Source of the DNA: Rhodospirillales bacterium
Lineage (GTDB): Bacteria; Pseudomonadota; Alphaproteobacteria; Acetobacterales; Acetobacteraceae
Assembly (NCBI GenBank): GCA_903644035.1
Contig: CAHJXG010000170.1
Span: 1 to 5,189, forward strand
Length of the DNA stretch: 5,189 nt
Direction: 5' to 3'
The translations under genes and the position numbers were made by a program. Below the pieces are notes generated by a model that was given only the letters and a program-made list of their open reading frames with translations, was not told the DNA's origin and made no database searches. Below are positions 1-5,189 of this stretch, one piece after another; the stretch's first letter is position 1; every line of letters begins with the position of its first letter.

Positions 1-572
1 ACGCCGACGGCATCGCCGCGGTGGAGCACGCCGCCGCGGTCCTGGCCGACGCAGGCGCCGAGATCGAGGATGAGGACCCGGGCCTGCCGGACGCGGCCGC
101 CGCCTTTGGCCGGGTGTGGGGCGTGGCGCTCGCGGCCCTGGTCGAGGGGCTGCCGGCCGAGAAGCGCGGGCTGCTCGACGCCGGTATCCAGGAAGTGGCG
201 GCGGAGCAGGCGGGCCTGTCCGCCACGGCCATGCTGCAGATCGAGGCGATGAGGGTTCAGGCCGCGCACCGGATGGCTGTGTTCCACCGCCGGTTCGATC
301 TCGTGCTGTGTCCCACGGTGCCGGGTCCGCCCATGCTGGCCGACGCGCCCACGGCTGACCCGCTGCAGGCGCTGATGCGGGATTGGGCGCCCTGGACCGC
401 GCTGTTCAACCTGACCCGGCAGCCGGCCATCACCGTGCCGCTCGGGCTGGGCGCGGCCGGGCTGCCGCGCAGCGTGCAGTTGGCGGCGCCGCTCTATCGG
501 GACGACCTGGTGCTGCGGGCCGCCCGGGTGCTGGAGCAAGCCGTGCCGTTTCCGGCGGCCAGGCTGGGCTGA
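1..572 (+). CDS. Amidase-signature family enzyme, C-terminal part (left end outside window)
   Basis: The reading frame is open from base 3 and ends at TGA 570-572, giving about 189 residues of the C-terminal part of an amidase-signature (AS) hydrolase. Two stretches identify the family. One is an F-D-L-V-L-C-P-T-V-P segment (bases about 294-324), the usual 'fD.lltPT.p' strand. The other is F-N-L-T-R-Q-P-A-I-T-V-P followed by G-L-P-R-S-V-Q-L and a terminal helix with a conserved E (bases about 405-540), the typical end of AS enzymes. Enzymes of this family cleave amide bonds with a Ser-cisSer-Lys triad. That triad lies upstream of the window, so catalytic competence cannot be judged. The visible part does not look like GatA specifically, so a general amidase is the safer call; the substrate is unknown. 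The gene is tail-to-tail with the receiver gene, 91 bases apart. Confidence 0.85.
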   Translation, partial: ADGIAAVEHAAAVLADAGAEIEDEDPGLPDAAAAFGRVWGVALAALVEGLPAEKRGLLDAGIQEVAAEQAGLSATAMLQIEAMRVQAAHRMAVFHRRFDLVLCPTVPGPPMLADAPTADPLQALMRDWAPWTALFNLTRQPAITVPLGLGAAGLPRSVQLAAPLYRDDLVLRAARVLEQAVPFPAARLG

Positions 573-663
573 CCTAGCCGAGCACCAATCTGCGATGCGT
601 CCGAGACGGTTCGCATGAGGCTTGCCAACACTGATGCCCAGGGAAGGCGGGTGAGGCGAAACG

Positions 664-1083
664 CTACTCCGCGGCCACGCTGGTCAGGCGCTTCGCTGCT
701 TTGCAGATGCTGGCCAGGGTGTAGGGCTTGCTGATGAACACATCCTGCGCGGAGCCGTCCGTTTCCTCATTCGCGTTCGGGCCGCCTGTCATGAAGATGA
801 TGGGCAGGTTGGGCAGGTGCTCGCGGGCCTTCAACGCCAGGGTGCGGCCATTGATGGTCCCTGGCAGCTGGATGTCGGTCAGCAGCAGGCTGATTTCCTG
901 GTAGCCTTGCAGGATCGGCAGAGCGGCATCGCCCGTTTCGGCCTCCAGGACCTGAAAGCCCTCGTCGCTCAGCGCCTCGACCAGTGTCAGGCGGACAAGG
1001 AACTCGTCCTCAACGACTAGTACCTTGAATTGCTTGCTACCTGCACCCGACATCTCTGCAACCTTGCGAATTAATGCCGGCAT
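664..1083 (-). CDS. Single-domain response regulator (CheY-like receiver)
   Basis: This 139-residue protein consists of one receiver domain and no output domain. Numbered from the first ATG, the acidic Mg-binding cluster is E25-D26-E27 (in VLVVEDE), the phospho-accepting aspartate is D70 (in LLLTDIQLPG), the switch threonine is T99 (in IIFMTGG), and the conserved lysine is K119-P120, followed by Y121. All residues needed for phosphorylation are present. Such proteins usually relay phosphate or act by protein contact; here no histidine kinase is in view, so the partner is unknown. The LPG..NG.LAL.A form resembles receivers attached to hybrid histidine kinases, so it may be a phosphate sink or a detached receiver. 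The start is uncertain: an internal ATG at 1051-1053 (codon 11) has AAGG upstream and fits the normal receiver N-terminus, while the first ATG has no clear ribosome binding site. Early codons such as TTA, ATT, GTA and CTA are unusual for this genome. Confidence 0.9.
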   Translation of the reverse strand: MPALIRKVAEMSGAGSKQFKVLVVEDEFLVRLTLVEALSDEGFQVLEAETGDAALPILQGYQEISLLLTDIQLPGTINGRTLALKAREHLPNLPIIFMTGGPNANEETDGSAQDVFISKPYTLASICKAAKRLTSVAAE

Positions 1084-1304
1084 AGCAAGCCGTTCTCATG
1101 GCTCTCACGATCAAGCGCACGTGATGGAAAGTCCGCGTGAACGGCAGGCAGAATTCGAACCGGTATCGATCTATGTCTTGTCGGGGATGCCGCGGTTGCG
1201 TAGGAATTGCGGCTCAGCCCGGCGCGGAAATCGCCCCTCGGCAGGGCCAGGCATGGTAGCTTGCGCTCACGCCCACATCCGGCGACGCCGGCACGGAGTC
1301 CTCG
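1084..1304. other. Divergent intergenic region between receiver and propeller genes
   Basis: These 221 bases separate two divergently oriented genes, so they should hold promoters for both. GC is clearly lower than in the genes to the right, roughly 55-58% in the lines around 1081-1200. Between 1151 and 1170 four palindromic hexamers overlap or abut (GAATTC, TTCGAA, ACCGGT, ATCGAT), and a tighter inverted repeat lies at 1279-1291. The best plus-strand promoter match is TTGTCG (1178-1183), a 17-base spacer, then TAGGAA (1201-1206). It is too poor in the -10 box to call. No convincing small gene is seen. Confidence 0.5.
1279..1291. repeat. Short perfect inverted repeat next to the propeller gene's ribosome binding site
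   Basis: The sequence CCGGCG-A-CGCCGG is a perfect 6+6 inverted repeat around one base. It ends 3 bases before the GGAG ribosome binding site (1295-1298) of the beta-propeller gene. As RNA it could form a 5-bp stem with a 3-base loop; as DNA it could be an operator half-site pair. In GC-rich DNA such a repeat can also arise by chance, so a function is only a possibility. Confidence 0.3.
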
Positions 1305-2237
1305 ATGCGGTTGCTTCTGACGTTCATCTTGCTTGCGGCCTTGCCCGGCCCGGCGCGGGGCAGCGGGCTTGCCATCGTTCTGAACTCGGGCGACGCGACG
1401 CTCAGCGTGCTCGACATGGCGCATGGGACCGAGCTGCGCCGGGTGCCGGTGCTGCGGGAGCCGCATCATGTGGCCCTCAGCCCGGATGGGGCTGACCTGC
1501 TGGTCGGCGATGCCGGCGCGAACGAGATGCTGTTCCTCGATCCGCGGACCGGGGACATCCGGCGCCGCGTGCCGATGGCCGACCCCTACCACCTGGCCTT
1601 CAGCCCGAACGGCAAGTGGCTGACGGTGACCGGCCTCGCGCGCAACCAGGTCGATCTCTACGACGCCGCCAGCATGGCGCTGGTCAAGCGCTTCCCGCTC
1701 AGCTCGATGCCGAGCCACGTGACCTATGCGCCGGACAGCAGCATGGCCTACGTGACGCTGCAGGGCACGGACCGGCTGGCGGCCATCGACATCAAGCGGC
1801 AGGCGGTGAACTGGATCGCCGAGGTCGGCGCGACGCCGGCCGGGGTGATCTGGCTGAACGGCAAGCTGCTGGTGGCCAACATGGGATCGGACCACTTCGC
1901 GGTGGTGGACCCGGTCGATGGCCATGTCGATCAGCGCGTCCATACCGGGCGCGGGGCGCATCAGCTGTTCCTGTCGCCGGACCGCAAGACGTTGTGGGTC
2001 AACAACCGGGTGGACGGCACGACGGTGGCGCTGGACGCCGCGACCTTCGCCCTGATCCACAGCTACCGGGTGCCGGGCGGGCCGGACTGCATCGACTTCG
2101 CGCCCGACGGCAAGCTGTGGATCACCCAGCGCTTCATCCAGAAGGTCGGCGTGCTCGACCCGGCGACCGGCGCGCTGCACTCGCTCGCGGTCGGGCGGTC
2201 GCCGCACGGCATCCACCTCACGGGCGACGCGCGGTGA
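1305..2237 (+). CDS. Secreted seven-bladed YVTN/YncE-type beta-propeller protein
   Basis: This 310-residue protein starts at ATG 1305, with GGAG at 1295-1298 six bases upstream. Residues 1-19 form a short Sec-type signal peptide: R2, a hydrophobic run L3-L13, then A-R-G before S20, the likely cleavage point. It should therefore be exported to the periplasm. The rest, about residues 22-310, divides into seven repeats of about 41 residues. Each has a hydrophobic strand, a D-x-x-[TS]-G-x-type turn after 'xLD', and a closing [AL]-x-[SA]-P-[DN]-G turn (P60, P101, P143, P225, P267). This matches the YVTN-repeat/YncE group of beta-propellers, which are binding or scaffold proteins and sometimes accompany redox enzymes. 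No CXXCH haem motif or catalytic signature is seen; the only cysteine is C262. Six histidines sit on the equivalent loop of several blades. The stop overlaps the start of the downstream hydroxylase gene, so the two are probably coupled. The ligand is unknown. Confidence 0.88.
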   Translation: MRLLLTFILLAALPGPARGSGLAIVLNSGDATLSVLDMAHGTELRRVPVLREPHHVALSPDGADLLVGDAGANEMLFLDPRTGDIRRRVPMADPYHLAFSPNGKWLTVTGLARNQVDLYDAASMALVKRFPLSSMPSHVTYAPDSSMAYVTLQGTDRLAAIDIKRQAVNWIAEVGATPAGVIWLNGKLLVANMGSDHFAVVDPVDGHVDQRVHTGRGAHQLFLSPDRKTLWVNNRVDGTTVALDAATFALIHSYRVPGGPDCIDFAPDGKLWITQRFIQKVGVLDPATGALHSLAVGRSPHGIHLTGDAR

Positions 2238-3196
2238 CGGACCCGTTCAGCCTGGCCGCCGGCTGGCTGCACGAGACCCTGCTGCTGCCGATGCTCTATG
2301 CCGTGGGCGCGATGGAGTGGGAGGAGATCGCCTTCGGCTGGGCGCTGTTCGCCTGCTACGGCATGGCGCAGGTCGCGGTGACCTTCGCCATCTGCCTGCC
2401 GCTGGAGCGTTGGCGCCCGGTCGAGCACTGGCCGGACCAGAAGGCGGTCTGGGTGGATGTGCTCTACACCCTGGTGTCCCGCGTCGGCGTGCTGCCGCTG
2501 GTGACGTTCGTGCTGTTCTACCAGCTTCAGGTCGCGATGAACGGCTGGATGTCGGACCATGGCTGGATTCCGCCGACGCTGGAACGGCTGATCCCGGCGC
2601 TGCTGGGCCACCATCTCCTGACCTTCTTCCTGTATGCGGTGATCCTGGACTTCTCCGAGTATTGGCGGCACCGGCTGTCCCATCGGTTCGGCTGGTGGTG
2701 GGCGCTGCACTCGCTGCACCATGCGCAGCGGCAGATGACGTTCTGGTCCGACGACCGCAACCACCTGCTGGATGACCTGATCGGCTTCGTCTGGTTCACC
2801 GCCGTGGCGCTGCTGATCGGCATCCCGCCCCTGCAGTTCCCGCTGCTGGTGCTGCTACTGCGCTTCCTGGAGAGCCTGTCCCACGCCAACGCAAGGCTGT
2901 CGTTCGGCTGGCTGGGGGAGCGGTTGCTGGTGTCGCCCCGCTTCCACCGGTCGCATCACGGCGTGCTGGCGGCGGGGCAGCAGAGCGCCAACTACGGCGC
3001 GATCCTGCCGTGGTGGGACGTGCTGTTCGGCACCGCCGATTTCGCCCGCGCCTACGTCCGCACGGGGGACCCGTCGGCCGAGGAGGCGTTGGCAACCGGG
3101 AGCTATGTCCAGCAGCAATGGGCGGGGCTGCGCCGCATGGCGCGCCTGGCCGGGTGGACCGATCCCCGCCGGGCTGGACGCCTCAGGCGGGGGTAG
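2234..3196 (+). CDS. Fatty acid hydroxylase / sterol desaturase superfamily membrane diiron enzyme
   Basis: This is a 320-residue integral membrane protein with the histidine clusters of the fatty acid hydroxylase superfamily: H146-x3-H150 (WRHRLSH), H159-x2-H162-H163 (HSLHH) and H238-x2-H241-H242 (HRSHH), plus H217 in the last segment. In characterised relatives these ligate two irons that activate oxygen to hydroxylate or desaturate lipids. The substrate here is unknown. Hydrophobic spans near residues 34-57, 76-99, 119-140 and 183-212 suggest four membrane segments, with the histidines on the cytoplasmic face as in the family. I chose GTG at 2234 because it overlaps the propeller stop in GTGA, the classic coupling arrangement, and the N-terminal segment before the first membrane span looks family-like. 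No strong ribosome binding site precedes it. An ATG at 2291 is the alternative and would remove 19 residues. The open frame extends further upstream to 1616, but that part is a shadow of the propeller gene. Confidence 0.9.
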   Translation: MTDPFSLAAGWLHETLLLPMLYAVGAMEWEEIAFGWALFACYGMAQVAVTFAICLPLERWRPVEHWPDQKAVWVDVLYTLVSRVGVLPLVTFVLFYQLQVAMNGWMSDHGWIPPTLERLIPALLGHHLLTFFLYAVILDFSEYWRHRLSHRFGWWWALHSLHHAQRQMTFWSDDRNHLLDDLIGFVWFTAVALLIGIPPLQFPLLVLLLRFLESLSHANARLSFGWLGERLLVSPRFHRSHHGVLAAGQQSANYGAILPWWDVLFGTADFARAYVRTGDPSAEEALATGSYVQQQWAGLRRMARLAGWTDPRRAGRLRRG

Positions 3197-3203
3197 GCGG
3201 CGG

Positions 3204-3755
3204 CTACGGCTTGGCGGCCTCGCCGAAACGCGCAGCGTTTGCGGCTGTGATCGACTTGCGGATGACTTCCTCTGCCGCCTCCCGCCCGGCCCAGCCCGTC
3301 ACCTTCACCCACTTGCCCGGCTCCAGGTCCTTGTAGCGGGTGAAGAAGTGCTCGATGGCTGCGCGGGTGATGGCCGGCAGGTCCTCGACCGCGTGGACCT
3401 CGGTGAACTGCGTGTGGATCTTGTCGTGCGGGACGCAGATGATCTTCTCGTCCTGGCCGCTCTCGTCCTCCATCTGCAGCATGCCGATGGGGCGGCAGCG
3501 GATGACGGCGCCGGGCACGATGGGGGCGGGGGCGAGCACGAGGGCGTCGGCCGGGTCGCCGTCCTCGGCGAGGGTGCCGGGAATGAAGCCGTAGGCGGCC
3601 GGGTAGGCCATGGGCGTGAACAGGAAGCGGTCCACGAAGACGGCGCCGCTGTCCTTGTCGATCTCATACTTGACCTGGCTGCCTTGCGGGATCTCGATCA
3701 CCACGTTGATGTCGTGCGGCGCGTCCTTGCCGGTCGGGATTTTGGAGATGTCCAT
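3204..3755 (-). CDS. ppa: Inorganic pyrophosphatase, family I (soluble)
   Basis: This 183-residue cytoplasmic enzyme hydrolyses pyrophosphate to two phosphates, pulling nucleotide polymerisation and aminoacyl-tRNA synthesis forward. It aligns without gaps to the E. coli enzyme from memory, and all active-site residues sit at the same numbers: K29, E31, R43, Y51, Y55, D65, D67, D70, D97, D102, K104, Y141 and K142. The signature reads D-G-D-P-A-D-A; alanine at the fifth place (A69) is smaller than the usual V, I or L. The length is slightly above the E. coli 175, with an alanine-rich tail. The start is ATG 3753-3755 (MDISKIP). A longer frame runs to 3830, but its first codon would lie upstream of the probable promoter at 3789-3817 and its extra 25 residues have no family counterpart. 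A GGA about nine bases upstream is a weak ribosome binding site. The gene is convergent with the hydroxylase gene, with only 7 bases between stops. Confidence 0.97.
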   Translation of the reverse strand: MDISKIPTGKDAPHDINVVIEIPQGSQVKYEIDKDSGAVFVDRFLFTPMAYPAAYGFIPGTLAEDGDPADALVLAPAPIVPGAVIRCRPIGMLQMEDESGQDEKIICVPHDKIHTQFTEVHAVEDLPAITRAAIEHFFTRYKDLEPGKWVKVTGWAGREAAEEVIRKSITAANAARFGEAAKP

Positions 3756-3788
3756 CGTGCGGTTCCATCGTTGGTTCGGGGCGGCGGG

Positions 3789-3817
3789 ACCATAGCGGTG
3801 CGCCCGGGGCTTGCCAA
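3789..3817 (-). promoter_or_regulatory. Probable sigma-70-type promoter of ppa
   Basis: Read on the minus strand, TTGGCA (3812-3817, five of six matches to TTGACA) is followed by a 17-base spacer and TATGGT (3789-3794, four of six to TATAAT). Transcription would start near 3782, giving a leader of about 27 bases before the ATG at 3755. Spacing, strength and position all fit a constitutive housekeeping gene. Confidence 0.6.
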
Positions 3818-3837
3818 CGCGATGCAGCAAGCCCGCC

Positions 3838-3867
3838 TTGAGGGCCGAAGCGGGAGCGTGGTAAACT
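3838..3867 (+). promoter_or_regulatory. Possible promoter of the tRNA gene
   Basis: TTGAGG (3838-3843) and TAAACT (3862-3867) each match four of six consensus bases, with an 18-base spacer. Transcription would begin about 1-3 bases before the mature tRNA 5' end at 3876, which leaves a very short leader for RNase P. It is back-to-back with the ppa promoter. Plausible but not strong. Confidence 0.35.
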
Positions 3868-3875
3868 GCGTAGGG

Positions 3876-3949
3876 GCGCCTGTAGCTCAGTTGGTTAGAG
3901 CGGGCCGCTCATAACGGCTTGGTCGCAGGTTCGAGTCCTGCCGGGCGCA
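3876..3949 (+). tRNA. tRNA with anticodon CAT, most likely tRNA-Ile2 (lysidine type, reads AUA)
   Basis: A full cloverleaf folds by hand. The acceptor stem is 3876-3882 with 3942-3948 (one U-G pair, at 6-67). The D stem GCTC/GAGC is 3885-3888 with 3898-3901. The anticodon stem is 3903-3907 with 3915-3919, with loop CTCATAA and anticodon CAT at 3910-3912. The variable loop is five bases, and the T stem GCAGG/CCTGC is 3925-3929 with 3937-3941, with a normal TTCGAGT loop. The discriminator is A3949, and the next bases are CCC, so the CCA end is not encoded. CAT anticodons occur in initiator Met, elongator Met and Ile2. The paired G1-C72 end and the absence of the G29-G30-G31 run exclude the initiator. 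C4-G69 and C5-G68 in the acceptor stem are the pairs known as determinants for the lysidine synthetase TilS in E. coli tRNA-Ile2, and the variable region resembles that tRNA, so I favour Ile2. Elongator Met is the alternative. Confidence 0.93.
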
Positions 3950-3954
3950 CCCGC

Positions 3955-3983
3955 TTGTCCCCCGATCCCCACGCCCCTAAACA
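3955..3983 (+). promoter_or_regulatory. Weak candidate promoter for the ettA-like gene
   Basis: TTGTCC (3955-3960), a 17-base spacer and TAAACA (3978-3983) match four and three of six consensus bases. No terminator is visible after the tRNA, so read-through from the tRNA promoter into the ABC-F gene is an equally good explanation. Confidence 0.2.
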
Positions 3984-4000
3984 CGTCGAGAAACGCCTGC

Positions 4001-4005
4001 AGGAG
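4001..4005 (+). promoter_or_regulatory. Ribosome binding site fixing the ettA start
   Basis: AGGAG lies 8 bases before ATG 4014 and is the strongest ribosome binding site in the window. It supports ATG 4014 as the start. It lies within GCAGGAGCCTGC (3999-4010), a small self-complementary stretch that could partly mask it. Confidence 0.75.
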
Positions 4006-4013
4006 CCTGCGCC

Positions 4014-5189
4014 ATGGCCAGCTACCAGTATGTCTATGTCATGAAGGACGTGACCAAGAACTTCCCCGGCGGGCGGGAGGTGTTCAAGGGCATCACCCTG
4101 TCGTTCCTGCCCGGCGTGAAGATCGGCATCCTCGGGGTGAACGGCGCCGGCAAGTCGACCCTGCTCAAGATCATGGCGGGGATCGAGACCGAGTATGGCG
4201 GCGAGGCCTGGGCGGCGGAGGGCGTGCGCGTCGGCTATCTGGAGCAGGAGCCGAGGCTCGACGACGACAAGAGCGTGGCGGAGAACGTGCTCATGGCCTT
4301 CGGCCCGCTGACCGCGGCGCTGGCGCGGTTCAACGCGATCTCCGAGGAGTTCGCAGAGCCGATGGACGACGACAAGATGACGGCGCTGCTGGCCGAGCAG
4401 TCGGAGCTGCAGGAGAAGATCGACGCGGAGGACGGCTGGGACCTCGACCGCCGCATCGAGATCGCGCTGGACGCGCTGCGCTGCCCGCCGCCGGACGCCA
4501 ACGTGGCGCGGCTGTCAGGCGGCGAGCGGCGCCGGGTCGCGCTGTGCCGGCTGCTGCTGGAGAAGCCGGACCTGCTGCTGCTGGACGAGCCGACCAACCA
4601 TCTGGATGCGGAGAGCGTCGCCTGGCTGGAGCGCACCCTGCGCGACTTCGCCGGCACGGTGATGATCGTGACCCACGACCGCTACTTCCTCGACAACGTG
4701 ACCAACTGGATTCTGGAGATCGAGCGCGGGCGCGGCTACCCGTTCGAGGGCAACTACTCGTCCTGGCTCGCGCAGAAGCTGAAGCGGCTGCAGCAGGAGG
4801 AGAAGGAGGAAAGCTCCCGCCAGCGTGCGCTCGCCGCCGAGGAGGAGTGGATTCAGAGCAGCCCGCGGGCGCGCCAGACCAAGAGCCGCGCCCGCATCGC
4901 CAAATACGAGGAGATGCAGCAGAAGTCGCTGGAGATGCAGTCGGGCGTGGCGGAGATCGTCATCCCACCGGGTCCGCGGCTGGGCGGCCTGGTGATCGAG
5001 GCCGAGAAGGTGCGCAAGGTCTACGGCAACCGGCTGCTGATGGACGAGCTGGACTTCAAGCTGCCGCCCGGCGGCATCGTCGGCGTGATCGGCCCGAACG
5101 GCGCCGGCAAGACGACGCTGTTCCGCATGATCACCGGGGAGGATCATCCGGACTCCGGCACGCTCAAGGTGGGCGACACCGTGAAGCTC
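4014..5189 (+). CDS. ettA: ABC-F ATPase, energy-dependent translational throttle EttA (right end outside window)
   Basis: The frame is open from ATG 4014 to the right edge, giving 392 of roughly 555 expected residues. ABC-F proteins are soluble; EttA binds the ribosomal E site and gates the first elongation steps according to ATP/ADP level. The first ATPase domain shows Walker A G41-T49 (GVNGAGKST, K47), Q-loop Q78, signature LSGGE at 167-171, Walker B with D191-E192 followed by PTNHLD, and switch H221. Residues about 95-140 hold an acidic helical insert, the EttA 'arm'. Residues about 240-325 are the charged linker (P-site tRNA interaction region), rich in K, R, Q and E. The second domain begins near 330 after IPPGPRLG and has Walker A G360-T368 (K366). 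Several stretches are near-identical to E. coli EttA as I recall it (LSGGERRRVALCRLLLEKP, HDRYFLDNV, EGNYSSWL), which separates it from Uup and from antibiotic-resistance ABC-F proteins. The second signature and Walker B are off the edge. Confidence 0.95.
   Translation, partial: MASYQYVYVMKDVTKNFPGGREVFKGITLSFLPGVKIGILGVNGAGKSTLLKIMAGIETEYGGEAWAAEGVRVGYLEQEPRLDDDKSVAENVLMAFGPLTAALARFNAISEEFAEPMDDDKMTALLAEQSELQEKIDAEDGWDLDRRIEIALDALRCPPPDANVARLSGGERRRVALCRLLLEKPDLLLLDEPTNHLDAESVAWLERTLRDFAGTVMIVTHDRYFLDNVTNWILEIERGRGYPFEGNYSSWLAQKLKRLQQEEKEESSRQRALAAEEEWIQSSPRARQTKSRARIAKYEEMQQKSLEMQSGVAEIVIPPGPRLGGLVIEAEKVRKVYGNRLLMDELDFKLPPGGIVGVIGPNGAGKTTLFRMITGEDHPDSGTLKVGDTVKL

Noticed and set aside
590..617. 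Possible terminator hairpin ATGCG / CGCAT between the amidase and receiver genes
   Set aside because: The stem is only about 5 bp with a 12-base loop and no T run follows, so it is too weak to call.
1071..2216. Long minus-strand open frame of 381 codons opposite the propeller gene
   Set aside because: It is rich in R, H, P and D in a way typical of antisense frames in GC-rich DNA and has no recognisable domain. The plus strand encodes a clear signal peptide plus seven repeats.
1616..2233. Upstream extension of the hydroxylase frame
   Set aside because: The extra 206 codons are low-complexity A/G/R/Q-rich sequence out of frame with the propeller gene, and have no membrane or histidine features; the GTG at 2234 is a better start.
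3811..3816. TTGCCA as a plus-strand -35 box for the tRNA
   Set aside because: No -10-like sequence lies 16-18 bases downstream; the same bases read better as the -35 box of ppa on the other strand.
3105..3914. Plus-strand open frame of 269 codons over the ppa gene
   Set aside because: It is the complement shadow of ppa, whose active-site residues are all identifiable on the minus strand, and it runs into the tRNA gene.
4235..5147. Two minus-strand open frames of 140 and 210 codons opposite the ABC-F gene
   Set aside because: They are serine/arginine-rich and leucine/alanine-rich shadows of the EttA frame, which shows every expected ATPase motif.
4014..5189. Antibiotic-resistance ABC-F protein or ABC transporter ATPase
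   Set aside because: The long identical-looking stretches to EttA, the acidic arm and the short linker fit the housekeeping translation factor, and no membrane partner is next to it.

Overview
The window is high-GC bacterial DNA with densely packed genes. The pyrophosphatase, the EttA-type ABC-F protein, the tRNA without an encoded CCA end and the codon use suggest an alphaproteobacterium, perhaps a Rhodospirillales/Acetobacteraceae member. That placement is inferred from general protein and codon character, not from a marker gene search.

Layout. (1) Bases 1-572, plus strand: the C-terminal part of an amidase-signature enzyme, cut by the left edge. (2) Bases 664-1083, minus strand: a stand-alone CheY-like receiver protein in a patch of visibly lower GC. 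(3) Bases 1084-1304: a divergent intergenic region with several short palindromes. (4) Bases 1305-3196, plus strand: a two-gene unit in which a secreted seven-bladed YVTN-type beta-propeller overlaps by 4 bases a membrane-bound fatty acid hydroxylase/sterol desaturase-family diiron enzyme that starts at GTG. (5) Bases 3204-3755, minus strand: inorganic pyrophosphatase (ppa), convergent with the hydroxylase, with a good sigma-70-type promoter upstream. (6) Bases 3876-3949: a tRNA with anticodon CAT, whose acceptor stem favours tRNA-Ile2 (lysidine-modified) over tRNA-Met. (7) Bases 4014-5189, plus strand: the first 392 codons of ettA, running off the right edge.

Functionally the right third is core housekeeping: pyrophosphate removal, decoding of AUA, and energy-dependent control of translation. 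The left two thirds are accessory metabolism and signalling. The most interesting part is the translationally coupled propeller-hydroxylase pair, which looks like a periplasmic partner made together with an integral membrane oxygenase of unknown substrate. I see no mobile element, CRISPR array, rRNA or clear intrinsic terminator. No intergenic gap exceeds 300 bases.
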